Assembly (NCBI GenBank): GCA_024281995.1
Contig: JAMWZW010000011.1
Location: 1 to 64,000, forward strand
DNA: 64,000 bases
Source of the DNA: Nitrosomonas sp.
Lineage (GTDB): Bacteria > Pseudomonadota > Gammaproteobacteria > Burkholderiales > Nitrosomonadaceae
Direction: 5' to 3'
Part shown: piece after piece, positions 55,599-64,000 of the stretch
Layout of the letters: the number at the start of each line of letters is the position of its first letter
How positions within the stretch are numbered: position 1 is the first letter of the stretch
Program-made: the position numbers and the translations under genes
The notes under the pieces: model-generated
Told to the model about the DNA's origin: nothing
What the model saw: only the letters and a program-made list of their open reading frames with translations
The model's database searches: none

Positions 55599-58500
55599 TT
55601 AGATCACTACAAAATCCGCATTGGTCATACTTAATCCAACACCTACTGTGGCAAACTGAATAGCAGTACCTGCGCCACTGCCATCTGCATCGTACAGCAA
55701 TGTACCGGTTACATTGTTGTAAATAATGTAATCATCAGCATCCACTGCTTGGGTAGCAATCTTAAATCTACTGACTCCAAGAGTACCTGTCGTCGTTAAT
55801 TTCTTAAATACAGCATTTTCCAGCTTGATCGTGTCATCAATCACAACAAAGTCAGTGATCGTGTCAATATTGCCCGCGGTGGTGAATTTAAAAATATCTT
55901 TACCTGCACCACCGGTTAACACGTCATCACCTAATCCGCCGTCTAAAGTATCATTGCCTGTTCCACCATCAAGCTTGTCATTGCCAGCATTACCATTTAG
56001 CTGGTTAGCGGCTAAGTTTCCAGTAATGGCATTTCCCAAGTCATTGCCGCTGCCATTAATAGCCGAGGTACCTGTCAATATGAGATTCTCAACATTGGCA
56101 GGTAATGTATAGGTCAAATTAATAGTGACTGTATCCATACCTTCGTTGAGATTATCAGTAACGACGTCAGCGGTACTATCCAAATAATATGTGTCGTTGC
56201 CTGTACCACCATATAGGTAGTCTTGTCCTGTACCGCCATTTAAAATATCATTACCTTCTAAACCATATAAATAATCATTTCCACCCAAGCCATTAATGGT
56301 GTCATCCGTGGCAAACCCTGTAATACTGTCAGCACTTGCAGTACCTTGCAATACTTTTTGCGCAAGTGTTGCGCTATCCCAGCTGGTACCATCTGCAAAC
56401 TCAACCGCATTGAGTAGATATTGGTTGCCACTGATAAAGTGATTCTGCACTGTAATGATTTCGCCGGTGCTTTGTAGCGTCAGTCGTAAATCGTTACCTG
56501 AACGTGTTACCAGAACGTTGTTTAGACTAATGCCAGCAGCAAAGCGCAGCACATCATTGTGATTGGCACTGGTATCGTAATTACTGATGGTAGTATTGCC
56601 ATCTCCGGCTGCAAATAGATAGACGTCATTGCCCGCATCGCCTATCAAGGTATCACTAGCGCCTAATCCGCCATCCAATATGTCATTGCCTGCACCACCA
56701 TAGAGTACATCCTGGCCATCCCCACCCAAGAGCGTGTCATTGCCGTCACCGCCATACAAGTAATCATTACCACCCAAGCCATTCATGGTGTCATCCGTGG
56801 CAAACCCTGTAATACTGTCAGCACCTGCAGTACCTTGCAATACTTTTTGCGCAAGTGTTGCGCTATCCCAGCTGGTACCATCTGCAAACTCAACCGTATT
56901 GAGTAGATATTGGTTGCCACTGATAAAGTGATTCTGCACTGTAATGATTTCGCCGGTGCTTTGTAGCGTCAGTCGTAAATCGTTACCTGAACGTGTTACC
57001 AGAACGTTGTTTGGACTAATGCCAGCAGCAAAGCGCAGCACATCATTGTGATTGGCGCTGGTATCGTAATTACTGATGGTAGTATTGCCATCTCCGGCTG
57101 CAAATAGATAGACGTCATTGCCTGCATCGCCGATCAAGGTATCACTAGCGCCTAATCCACCATCCAATATGTCATTGCCTGCACCACCATAGAGTACATC
57201 CTGGCCGTCTCCACCGAGTAACGTATCGTTGCCATCGACACCATATAGATAATCATTGCCGCCCAAGCCATTGATAGTGTCATCCGTAGAAAAGCCAGTG
57301 ATATTGTCAGCACCAGCGGTACCGGTTAGTACCATCAGTGCAAGATTATCGCTAGTCCAAGTGGTTCCATCGGTAAACCCAACAGCATTTAACAAATATT
57401 GGTTAGTGCTGATGAAGTGGTTCTGGATCGTGACTATTTCTCCTGTACTTTGGAGTGTTAGTTTCAAATCGTTACCGACACGCGTTGTTATAACGCCACT
57501 GGGACTAATTCCGGTTGCAAAGCGCAGCACATCATTGTGATTGACACTGGTATCGTAATTACTGATTGTGGTGCTACCATCTCCGGCTGCGAAAAAGTAG
57601 ACGTCATTGCCCGCATCGCCTATCAAGGTATCACTAGCGCCTAATCCGCCATCCAAGATATCGTTTCCTGCGCCGCCAAACAGGACGTCCTGACCATTAC
57701 CTCCGAGTAACGCATCGTTGCCATCGCCACCATACAGATAATCATTGCCGCCCAAGCCATTGATGGTGTCATCCGTAGAAAAGCCAGTGATATTGTCTGC
57801 ACCAGTGGTACCGGTCAGTACCATCAGTGCAAGATTATCGCTAGTCCAAGTGGTTCCATCGGTAAACTCAACAGCATTTAACAAATATTGGTTAGTGCTG
57901 ATGAAGTGGTTCTGGATCGTGACTATTTCTCCTGTACTTTGGAGTGTTAGTTTCAGATCGTTACCGACACGCGTTGTTACAATACTACTGGGACTAATAC
58001 CGGTTGCAAAGCGTAATACATCGTAGTGATTGGCGCTGGTATCGTAATTACTGATTGTGGTGCTACCATCTCCGGCTGCGAAAAAGTAGACATCATTGCC
58101 TGCATCGCCGATCAACGTATCGCCAGCACCCAATCCGCCATCCAAGATATCGTTTCCTGCGCCGCCAAACAGGACGTCCTGACCATTACCTCCGAGTAAC
58201 GCATCGTTGCCATCGCCACCAAACAAAGTATCGGTACCATCATTCCCATCCAAAGTGTCGCTACCAGCCGCACCACTCAAATGATCATTGCCAGAGCCGC
58301 CCAGTAAGCTATCGTTACCTTCACCACCATTTAGGGTGTCATCCCCGCCTAGACCACTCATGGTATCGTCTGACGTGAAGCCATACAGTGTGTCATTGCC
58401 TGCGGTGCCGGTGAGTATCATGGTTTTTAGTGTAGTTGCGTTCCAACTGGTGCCATCACTGAATTCGATGATGTCAAGCACATACGAAGTCGTAGCGTCT

Positions 58501-61500
58501 TGATAAAAATAGTTGACTACCGTGATCTTTTCGCCCGTGTTTTTTAGGGTGAGAAATAGGTTGCCGGTATCACGGGTGACTATGATGTCTACAGGATTAA
58601 TCCCCGCCATAAACCGTAATACGTCAGGAGATGTGCTGCTGGTTTCATAGTTATTGATGCTAGTATTTCCATCGCCGACCGCAAAAAGGTAAGTGTCGCC
58701 GCCGTCATCGCCGATGAGATAGTTTACTCCAGTACCTCCCCGCAGCGTATCGTCGCCGGTGCCGCCAAAGAGCGTGTCATTACCATTACCACCTTCTAGT
58801 ATGTCATTTCCACCAGTACCGTTTAATATGTCATTACCATCATTACCGTTCAGAGTATCGTTTCCGCCAGCACCGAATATGGTGTCATCACCGTTTAAGC
58901 CTTCAATACTTTCATCCGACTCAAAGCCAATAATATTGTCGTTGCCCGCTGTGGCTTGTATGACCATTTGTTTGATCATTGCGTCATTCCAAAGGGTACC
59001 GTCGCTAAATTCAATACCATCTAATGCATAAATACCGCCGCCACCTTCATAAAAGTAATTGCTAACGTTGATTATTTTGCCGGTACTTTTTATCGTCAAA
59101 AGCAGATTGTTAGAATCGCGCCGTGCGGCTACATCAACAGGGTTGATACCTGCCATAAAGCGCAGTACATCTTGGCTACTTGAGAGTGTGTCGCCATTAT
59201 TGATGGAAATATTCCCATCTTCCGCGGCATACATATACGTGTCGTTGCCGGTGTCTCCCCTTAAATGATCATTTTCACCACCACCCCCGCGCAAAACATC
59301 GTCGCCGTCACCACCCATCAGTAATTCTCGACCTTTTCCGCCATAAAGGACATCATTTCCGCTATTACCATACAGCGTATCATTACCCACACCACCATTG
59401 AGAATATCGTTGCTACCTGATCCGCTAATATTAGTATTGCTTGCGCTGCTAAATACAATGTCATCAGGTAAGGTGCCGCGTTCAATAATACTCACGCCTA
59501 AATCTTGCAGAATGGATTGTATCTGAGCGCCATTCATCCCTTCATCTATCCAGCTTCGCAGCATATTAAGACCAGTCCAGCCATTTTCTTGCAGCACATT
59601 GCCTGCATATTTGTTTAACTCAATCAAGTCAGCTAAAGCTGCTGCGGGATTTGTAGCTTTCAGGCTATCCAATAATGAATTTAATGCTGAGAAATTGATG
59701 AAAATTCGCGAGGTTTGGTCTACATCCAGCGTTATCTCATTCAGATAATGCGAGAGACGTGTTTGTAAAACCATGCTGCCATAGACAGATTCTTTTAAGG
59801 TTTCGTAACTTTGTTGCATAAACTCGATTTGCTGGGTTGATAGTGAGACGAAAACTCTCTTTGAATTTGCGATGCCTGGTACTGTGCTTACCATATTCTG
59901 GAATCCATTGCCTAACGTTACCCGGTCTGTACCAACTGTTACCAGGGGCGAAGCATTAAAGCGTTCCAGCACACTAGTCATGTTAACGAGTTCTTGCTGT
60001 TGCAATTGTACTGCCTCGTAGGCAGCACGTGTTTCGGAAGTGAGGGCATTCAGGATGTTGGCATCGGTGGTATTCCAGTAACCCATATGTTGGTCATAAC
60101 TTGACCAGGATTCATTGGGCGGCAAGTATAGTAAAAAATATCCTTTCTCAGTTGCTTGCTCAACACTGGTTTTCATGGTTGAAGTTTGTGCCCAGGCAGC
60201 TAACAGGTCATCGAGTTGTGCTTTCTGGTCTGCAGGACTGGACTGATTAACAAAGTTTGTCAAAACACTGGCTACCGTAGGCGATAAGCTTACGGCTTCG
60301 CACAGGTCGCGCACAAACCCGGAACCTTTGGTGTCAGGCAGATTGAGCGCTTGTTCCGTGGTCGGTATGGTATCGGTAAATTCCCGATAAAACGGATTAT
60401 TGGCCAAATCGAGATTTCCGGTTTGTCCTGTACCATCAACCATCAAATGTGCAGCTGCTGCGGTTTGTACATTGCCATTTCCGAAATTGACGTTCTTAAC
60501 TGTGGCATTCAAATTAATGCTGATAATTCCCATCTGTGGCAATGAAAACAGCTCATTCGCGGTGGCAATGCCATTCTGGTTGAAATCCCGCCATATTTTC
60601 ACTTGCGCAAACTCTTCGTCATTCTGGTCGAACACATCGTCATGATTAGAATCCAGATCGGATAGCGCATCGAAGCCATTACTTGCTAAATTACCGTTAG
60701 ATTTGAGCGTATCCACGCCAAATAGCTCACGGCCCGAATCGATCACACCATTGTCGTTGCGATCCAGAACTAAGAAGCCATCATCACTCTTAACCCACCC
60801 TGTACCTGTTCTAATGCCATCGGCATTGTGATCGAACACTACGACCGTATTACCGATGCCGATGGTTTCAATGCCGTCATTATCCAAATCCATTACTAAA
60901 GGATCCGTGCGCGGCGGTGTCCAGTTTTTGAACTGCAGGAAAAGATTGTTAACAGTGTTTAATATTTCATTGAGCTCACCAATATTTTGCATTAGTAGAT
61001 GCCCAAGTTGACTAATTGCCCACCCAAAATTATCTTTGAGATCCTGGAAAAAATGTGCCATATCGAAACTTGAAATATTCTTATACAAATCCTCAAAAAG
61101 TTTCTCTCCAGCCAATCCGCCGAAATAACCGCCTGCAAGCCCAGCAACTCCGGTAATTAATATACCGGTTCCAACCCCAACATTAAGACCAGGTACAAGT
61201 AACAGTCCAGCCGCAAGCGATGCGCCATATCCAATTGCGATACCGCCAGCCAAACTGCCGGCATGAGCAGCTAAAATTGCACCGGCCTCAGTTGGTTTGC
61301 CACTGTTGTAAGCTTGCTGAGCCTGTGCAATAGCCAAAGCAGTTCCCAACACATCACCGACAAACCCTGCTTTGTTCAGCAGCCCTTGATATTTGACATA
61401 CTGTGTCATATCGCTATAGTTCAAACGCAAGCTTTCTAAGGATGCCAGGCGAGTTATTTCAGCGCCGGATGGAATATCTTTACCAGGCAAACCCAGAGCT

Positions 61501-62216
61501 TTTCCTAGATAGCTATTGGTATCGACATGCAATTTGCCTGTCGCATCTTTGCCGATTCTCATGTCTGCTAAATCTGCTTTCGATGTTGAGCCAATCAGTT
61601 TGATAAGCTCAGCTTTTGCTGCGCTTTCACCACTTAGCAACTTATCTGCGTGATATCGATCTTGCCAGTCTTTAAGATCAACACCATTAATTTTCTGCCC
61701 GGATACCGATGCCTTGTTGAGCAATACCGGAATCTCGGTTTCAGCAGCAACGCTACCAATAGGTGCTGAAGGCATAATCAGACGAAAATCACCGGTATGC
61801 CCATCAACCACTCGTGCAGATGCTGTGTCCCAGAAACTGGTGTTATTGATGCGCACGCCATTTGCATCAGCTCCTGAATATAAAGCATCAAAATTCAGTC
61901 CATCACGAATTGCAGCATCTTGAAGTGCAGTTCTAAAATCACCTAAATTTAAAAGCTTACCTATCTGGGTATCAGCAATTGTTTTGACAGAAGAATTGTT
62001 GGATAGTGACTCTGCGATATCTTTGGCTTTAAAAATTCTCTCGCCATTTGAGTTGGCAATATTTCCTACTCCGCCACTCCATAATAATAAGATTGAGTTT
62101 CCTGCGCTGGCATCGACAGAATTTACCAGTGCATGCAGTTCGTTGACCGACATTGGATTACCCGCTGTGTTCCGGGCAGCTATTTCGTTGAGCGCAGATT
62201 GAGCGTCCATTTCCAT
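55599..62216 (-). CDS. Large RTX protein with N-terminal unrecognised domain
   Basis: 2205 residues from the ATG at 62216, preceded by TAGGAG; eight codons further upstream is possible but lies in the previous gene's end. The N-terminal ~290 residues are unrecognised. A hydrophobic Gly-rich segment (about 292-372, [15 protein letters not shown]) could insert in membranes. Dockerin/EF-hand-like calcium loops follow (about 440-560; [22 protein letters not shown]). An alpha-helical segment precedes the RTX region (about 922-2100) with six DVLRF-type calcium-binding-related modules. The C terminus ends in a serralysin-like tail (NADFVVI), typical for type I secretion. Toxin or adhesin; not decided. 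Confidence 0.85.
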   Translation of the reverse strand: MEMDAQSALNEIAARNTAGNPMSVNELHALVNSVDASAGNSILLLWSGGVGNIANSNGERIFKAKDIAESLSNNSSVKTIADTQIGKLLNLGDFRTALQDAAIRDGLNFDALYSGADANGVRINNTSFWDTASARVVDGHTGDFRLIMPSAPIGSVAAETEIPVLLNKASVSGQKINGVDLKDWQDRYHADKLLSGESAAKAELIKLIGSTSKADLADMRIGKDATGKLHVDTNSYLGKALGLPGKDIPSGAEITRLASLESLRLNYSDMTQYVKYQGLLNKAGFVGDVLGTALAIAQAQQAYNSGKPTEAGAILAAHAGSLAGGIAIGYGASLAAGLLLVPGLNVGVGTGILITGVAGLAGGYFGGLAGEKLFEDLYKNISSFDMAHFFQDLKDNFGWAISQLGHLLMQNIGELNEILNTVNNLFLQFKNWTPPRTDPLVMDLDNDGIETIGIGNTVVVFDHNADGIRTGTGWVKSDDGFLVLDRNDNGVIDSGRELFGVDTLKSNGNLASNGFDALSDLDSNHDDVFDQNDEEFAQVKIWRDFNQNGIATANELFSLPQMGIISINLNATVKNVNFGNGNVQTAAAAHLMVDGTGQTGNLDLANNPFYREFTDTIPTTEQALNLPDTKGSGFVRDLCEAVSLSPTVASVLTNFVNQSSPADQKAQLDDLLAAWAQTSTMKTSVEQATEKGYFLLYLPPNESWSSYDQHMGYWNTTDANILNALTSETRAAYEAVQLQQQELVNMTSVLERFNASPLVTVGTDRVTLGNGFQNMVSTVPGIANSKRVFVSLSTQQIEFMQQSYETLKESVYGSMVLQTRLSHYLNEITLDVDQTSRIFINFSALNSLLDSLKATNPAAALADLIELNKYAGNVLQENGWTGLNMLRSWIDEGMNGAQIQSILQDLGVSIIERGTLPDDIVFSSASNTNISGSGSNDILNGGVGNDTLYGNSGNDVLYGGKGRELLMGGDGDDVLRGGGGENDHLRGDTGNDTYMYAAEDGNISINNGDTLSSSQDVLRFMAGINPVDVAARRDSNNLLLTIKSTGKIINVSNYFYEGGGGIYALDGIEFSDGTLWNDAMIKQMVIQATAGNDNIIGFESDESIEGLNGDDTIFGAGGNDTLNGNDGNDILNGTGGNDILEGGNGNDTLFGGTGDDTLRGGTGVNYLIGDDGGDTYLFAVGDGNTSINNYETSSTSPDVLRFMAGINPVDIIVTRDTGNLFLTLKNTGEKITVVNYFYQDATTSYVLDIIEFSDGTSWNATTLKTMILTGTAGNDTLYGFTSDDTMSGLGGDDTLNGGEGNDSLLGGSGNDHLSGAAGSDTLDGNDGTDTLFGGDGNDALLGGNGQDVLFGGAGNDILDGGLGAGDTLIGDAGNDVYFFAAGDGSTTISNYDTSANHYDVLRFATGISPSSIVTTRVGNDLKLTLQSTGEIVTIQNHFISTNQYLLNAVEFTDGTTWTSDNLALMVLTGTTGADNITGFSTDDTINGLGGNDYLYGGDGNDALLGGNGQDVLFGGAGNDILDGGLGASDTLIGDAGNDVYFFAAGDGSTTISNYDTSVNHNDVLRFATGISPSGVITTRVGNDLKLTLQSTGEIVTIQNHFISTNQYLLNAVGFTDGTTWTSDNLALMVLTGTAGADNITGFSTDDTINGLGGNDYLYGVDGNDTLLGGDGQDVLYGGAGNDILDGGLGASDTLIGDAGNDVYLFAAGDGNTTISNYDTSANHNDVLRFAAGISPNNVLVTRSGNDLRLTLQSTGEIITVQNHFISGNQYLLNTVEFADGTSWDSATLAQKVLQGTAGADSITGFATDDTMNGLGGNDYLYGGDGNDTLLGGDGQDVLYGGAGNDILDGGLGASDTLIGDAGNDVYLFAAGDGNTTISNYDTSANHNDVLRFAAGISLNNVLVTRSGNDLRLTLQSTGEIITVQNHFISGNQYLLNAVEFADGTSWDSATLAQKVLQGTASADSITGFATDDTINGLGGNDYLYGLEGNDILNGGTGQDYLYGGTGNDTYYLDSTADVVTDNLNEGMDTVTINLTYTLPANVENLILTGTSAINGSGNDLGNAITGNLAANQLNGNAGNDKLDGGTGNDTLDGGLGDDVLTGGAGKDIFKFTTAGNIDTITDFVVIDDTIKLENAVFKKLTTTGTLGVSRFKIATQAVDADDYIIYNNVTGTLLYDADGSGAGTAIQFATVGVGLSMTNADFVVI
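56281..58236 (-). repeat. Four tandem 489-bp coding repeats in the RTX gene
   Basis: Direct repeats start at 56281, 56770, 57259 and 57748, each exactly 489 bp (163 codons) apart. Units 1 and 2 are nearly identical, as are 3 and 4, while the two pairs differ more, giving an A-A-B-B pattern. Each unit encodes RTX nonapeptides plus one DVLRF-type calcium-binding-related module. Confidence 0.9.
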
Positions 62217-62223
62217 ATTTCTC

Positions 62224-62574
62224 CTACAAATTAGGGGCAAAAGTGACAGTCAAACTTAAGACATTTTTTCGTGAAGCTGCAAAACCAAATGTGTCGAGCG
62301 CTTCTGCAATCAATCTATGCAGCTTTGATTGGTCTTGTTTTACATGAGGTGGTGCATAAATTTCTAGAACTTGCCACTCTATTTCATACCCATCTTTTAA
62401 TTGATTAATTTTTTGATACGCTAAAAAATTGACACTCTCTCCAGAAAAAATTAGATTAAATTTATGAGGAGATTTTTCTGGCCCTGGTCCGCTCACTTCT
62501 CTTAAAACAATACCCCGCTCTCGATCTATGGTCTGCCATTCGTAGTTTTCTAATCGCTCATTTACAAATCCCAT
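62224..62574 (-). CDS. Small protein co-operonic with the RTX gene
   Basis: 116 residues, not recognised. Mixed alpha/beta composition with no signal peptide or membrane segment: the N-terminal part is [20 protein letters not shown], and the middle contains [13 protein letters not shown]. The stop codon lies 7 bp before the RTX start, whose ribosome binding site overlaps this gene's end, so the pair is translationally linked. It could be a cytoplasmic chaperone, activator or immunity partner for the RTX protein; only the operon link is seen. Confidence 0.75.
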   Translation of the reverse strand: MGFVNERLENYEWQTIDRERGIVLREVSGPGPEKSPHKFNLIFSGESVNFLAYQKINQLKDGYEIEWQVLEIYAPPHVKQDQSKLHRLIAEALDTFGFAASRKNVLSLTVTFAPNL

Positions 62575-63072
62575 TACACGTGCTCCTATAAGTGATTGTT
62601 TTAAAAACCCTAGTAAATCTTTTTCAAATTATTGCGTGTTTTTATGCTATTAATTCAGTTAGTTTTTTGACTGGCAGTAGGCAATTGAGTAAGACGAGTA
62701 AGTAATTCCAAGAATGTGATTTTTTGCCTGGTACTGCTTCGGTTGGTAATTATTAGTGATGCGAGTTGGGAGGTATTCTAATTATTATGGCAACCGAGAC
62801 AATTGTACTTTAGTATTAGTACGTTAGTACTAGATAAGCGGCAACTTAACTATCTTGAAGCCTCACCTGGAGAAATTATCAGTAGGATTTTTATGAACCT
62901 CAGGTAATTTTCATGCTTGCAGTTTTTCCATTTCAAAAAACGTGTTGAGCCTAAATTAGCTGTTCTATTAAGTTTTGGCTTGTATCGAGCCAAATAACAG
63001 ACTAAACTTGGTTCAATATCGAGCGTGTCGATTGAATTTTGTGACAGCATTTTCTACTTTAGAATCTCCCGC
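62575..63072. other. 498-bp divergent intergenic region
   Basis: No gene visible. It contains short A/T-rich imperfect repeats (TTAGTATTAGTACGTTAGTACT near 62812-62833, longer than one motif so only its edges are meaningful). It must hold the promoters of the sdh operon and of the small RTX-linked gene. No recognised operator is clear. Confidence 0.4.
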
Positions 63073-63462
63073 ATGGAAGCGAAATTACATAATAAACGCC
63101 CCAAGCATCTGAATTTGATCAAGATCAGGCAGCCTTTGCCGGCTGTGGTTTCAATTCTGCACCGAATTAGCGGTGTGCTGTTGTTTTTTCCTGGTATCCC
63201 ATTGTTATTGTGCGGTTTACAAATGCTGCTGCAATCACCGGAAAGTTTCGGAATTTTGCAGGGTTATTTGCATCATCCAATGATTAAGCTGATGGCTTTG
63301 CTGCCACTGTGGTTTTTTGTGCATCATTTGTGCGCAGGTATTCGTCATCTTTTTTTAGATTTACATATAGGCGTTGCATTGCCGCAGGCGCGTGCTAGCA
63401 GCAAATTGGTTTTTGTTGCCGGATTCGTTTTAACTGTAATGGTAGGATTGATGCTATGGTAA
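63073..63462 (+). CDS. sdhC: Succinate dehydrogenase cytochrome b556 subunit
   Basis: 129 residues from ATG 63073; the frame from 63025 adds 16 residues outside the family. The N terminus has RPKHLNLIKIRQPLPAVVSILHRISGV with the SdhC SxLHR signature. Three transmembrane helices follow, and the haem-ligand His region FVHHLCAGIRHLFLD is present. With SdhD it anchors the succinate dehydrogenase complex and passes electrons to quinone. It overlaps sdhD by 7 bp. Confidence 0.95.
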   Translation: MEAKLHNKRPKHLNLIKIRQPLPAVVSILHRISGVLLFFPGIPLLLCGLQMLLQSPESFGILQGYLHHPMIKLMALLPLWFFVHHLCAGIRHLFLDLHIGVALPQARASSKLVFVAGFVLTVMVGLMLW

Positions 63463-63809
63463 AACAATCCAAACTTGCGGTAACCGGCGCGCATTATGGT
63501 TTGAAAGATTGGCTGGTGCAGCGGGTCACAGCTGTGCTGATGATACTTTACCTCATCATACTTGCTGGTGTTTTATTCATTGCCGCGCCGCATGATTACG
63601 GAACATGGAAAAATTTATTCAGCCACCAGTGGATGCGTATAGCGACTTTTGTGTTTTTCATGAGTTTGTTCTGGCATGCTTGGATTGGCGTGCGTAATGT
63701 GTTGATGGATTATGTGCATGCCACGGCAATCCGTCTTACTGTGCAAATTGTGGTGATTTCAGCCTTGCTGTTTTATGGGGTGTGGGTCGCAGAAATATTG
63801 TGGAGTTGA
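63456..63809 (+). CDS. sdhD: Succinate dehydrogenase membrane anchor subunit
   Basis: 117 residues, three transmembrane helices. SdhD pattern: [40 protein letters not shown] with the haem His. It overlaps sdhC at its start and is followed by sdhA after one base. Confidence 0.95.
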   Translation: MVKQSKLAVTGAHYGLKDWLVQRVTAVLMILYLIILAGVLFIAAPHDYGTWKNLFSHQWMRIATFVFFMSLFWHAWIGVRNVLMDYVHATAIRLTVQIVVISALLFYGVWVAEILWS

Positions 63810-63810
63810 T

Positions 63811-64000
63811 GTGGCGTTAACCAAAAGAAAATTCGATGTGGTCATAGTCGGTGCGGGGGGTGCTGGGATGCGCGCAGCGTTGCAGTTGTCAGAAGCGGGA
63901 TTGAAAGTGGCAGTGTTATCCAAGGTATTTCCCACGCGTTCGCATACGGTTTCAGCGCAAGGAGGAATCGCCGCTGCTTTAGGGAATGTGACTGAAGACA
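63811..64000 (+). CDS. sdhA: Succinate dehydrogenase flavoprotein subunit, N-terminal part (truncated by window edge)
   Basis: Starts at GTG 63811 with TGGAG just upstream. The frame runs to the window end and encodes [19 protein letters not shown] (FAD-binding Rossmann motif) and [14 protein letters not shown], which includes the His that binds FAD covalently. About 63 residues are visible of an expected ~590. Third gene of the sdhCDA operon; sdhB presumably follows outside. Confidence 0.95.
   Translation, partial: MALTKRKFDVVIVGAGGAGMRAALQLSEAGLKVAVLSKVFPTRSHTVSAQGGIAAALGNVTED

Noticed and set aside
55594-55607. FNR-like TTGATTTAGATCAC at the end of the RTX gene
   Set aside because: One mismatch and it overlaps the stop codon of a gene reading the other way; probably chance.
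56281-58236. CRISPR-like array
   Set aside because: The repeats are long (489 bp), coding and without spacers; they are RTX modules.

Overview
The window reads as a chromosomal segment of a betaproteobacterium of the Nitrosomonadaceae (Nitrosomonas-like) type. This is inferred from moderate-to-low GC, betaproteobacterial gene order (accB-accC-prmA-zinc-ribbon/DUF3426; thiS-thiG-trmB; sdhC-sdhD-sdhA), several copper oxidases, a Fur-type iron ABC operon and large RTX proteins. The genus is not proven.

Layout. 1-429: 3' end of a phage/ICE-type tyrosine recombinase facing the 3' end of tRNA-Thr(CGT), the edge of an integrated element lying to the left. 661-8913 (+): aroQ, accB, accC, prmA, a zinc-ribbon membrane protein and cobalamin-dependent metH. 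9250-11589 (-): a Tat-exported MepK/YcbK-like peptidase and a YcbB-type L,D-transpeptidase, which together remodel 3,3-cross-links in peptidoglycan. 11654-20008 (-): a 2193-residue DUF4347/RTX/DUF4214 adhesin-like protein with ten ~120-residue repeats, a Sel1 protein and a tail-collar protein. 20223-25028: small membrane protein, TPR lipoprotein, BON lipoprotein and a regulator with two LuxR helix-turn-helix domains. 25320-29120: accessory patch with a small RTX protein, an IS481-type transposase remnant, an unrecognised Cys-rich triple-repeat secreted protein and a porin. 29419-31377: GAF-GGDEF-EAL protein. 31629-35187: two P-loop GTPases plus a DUF3750 protein in an overlapping operon. 35300-39111: Fur-box-preceded ferric iron ABC importer. 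39336-41388: trxA, rho, rpmE. 42337-44035: tandemly duplicated NarL/LuxR-type regulators. 44275-48031: two overlapping multicopper-oxidase-like genes. 48160-49452: OprO/P-like porin. 49540-51839 (-): DUF3617 protein, trmB, thiG, thiS. 52148-52702: a solitary integron-type gene cassette with a clear attC site. 52820-55165: LysR regulator divergent from pirin and DoxX genes. 55599-62574 (-): a 2205-residue RTX protein with near-identical 489-bp tandem repeats and a small co-operonic upstream gene. 63073-64000: start of the succinate dehydrogenase operon.

The most unusual signal is at 44275-48031. Protein A keeps the domain-1 HxHG and HxH copper motifs but has lost those of domain 2. Protein B has lost the domain-1 motifs but keeps the full domain-2 set (HTFHLH and HCH...H...M) and continues into a third cupredoxin domain and a beta-propeller. 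The ligand sets are complementary and the genes overlap by 11 bp, which suggests a split heteromeric multicopper oxidase whose trinuclear centre is built between two different polypeptides. Second is the lone integron cassette carrying a 127-residue protein I do not recognise. Three RTX-type proteins are present but no type I secretion genes are visible in the window.
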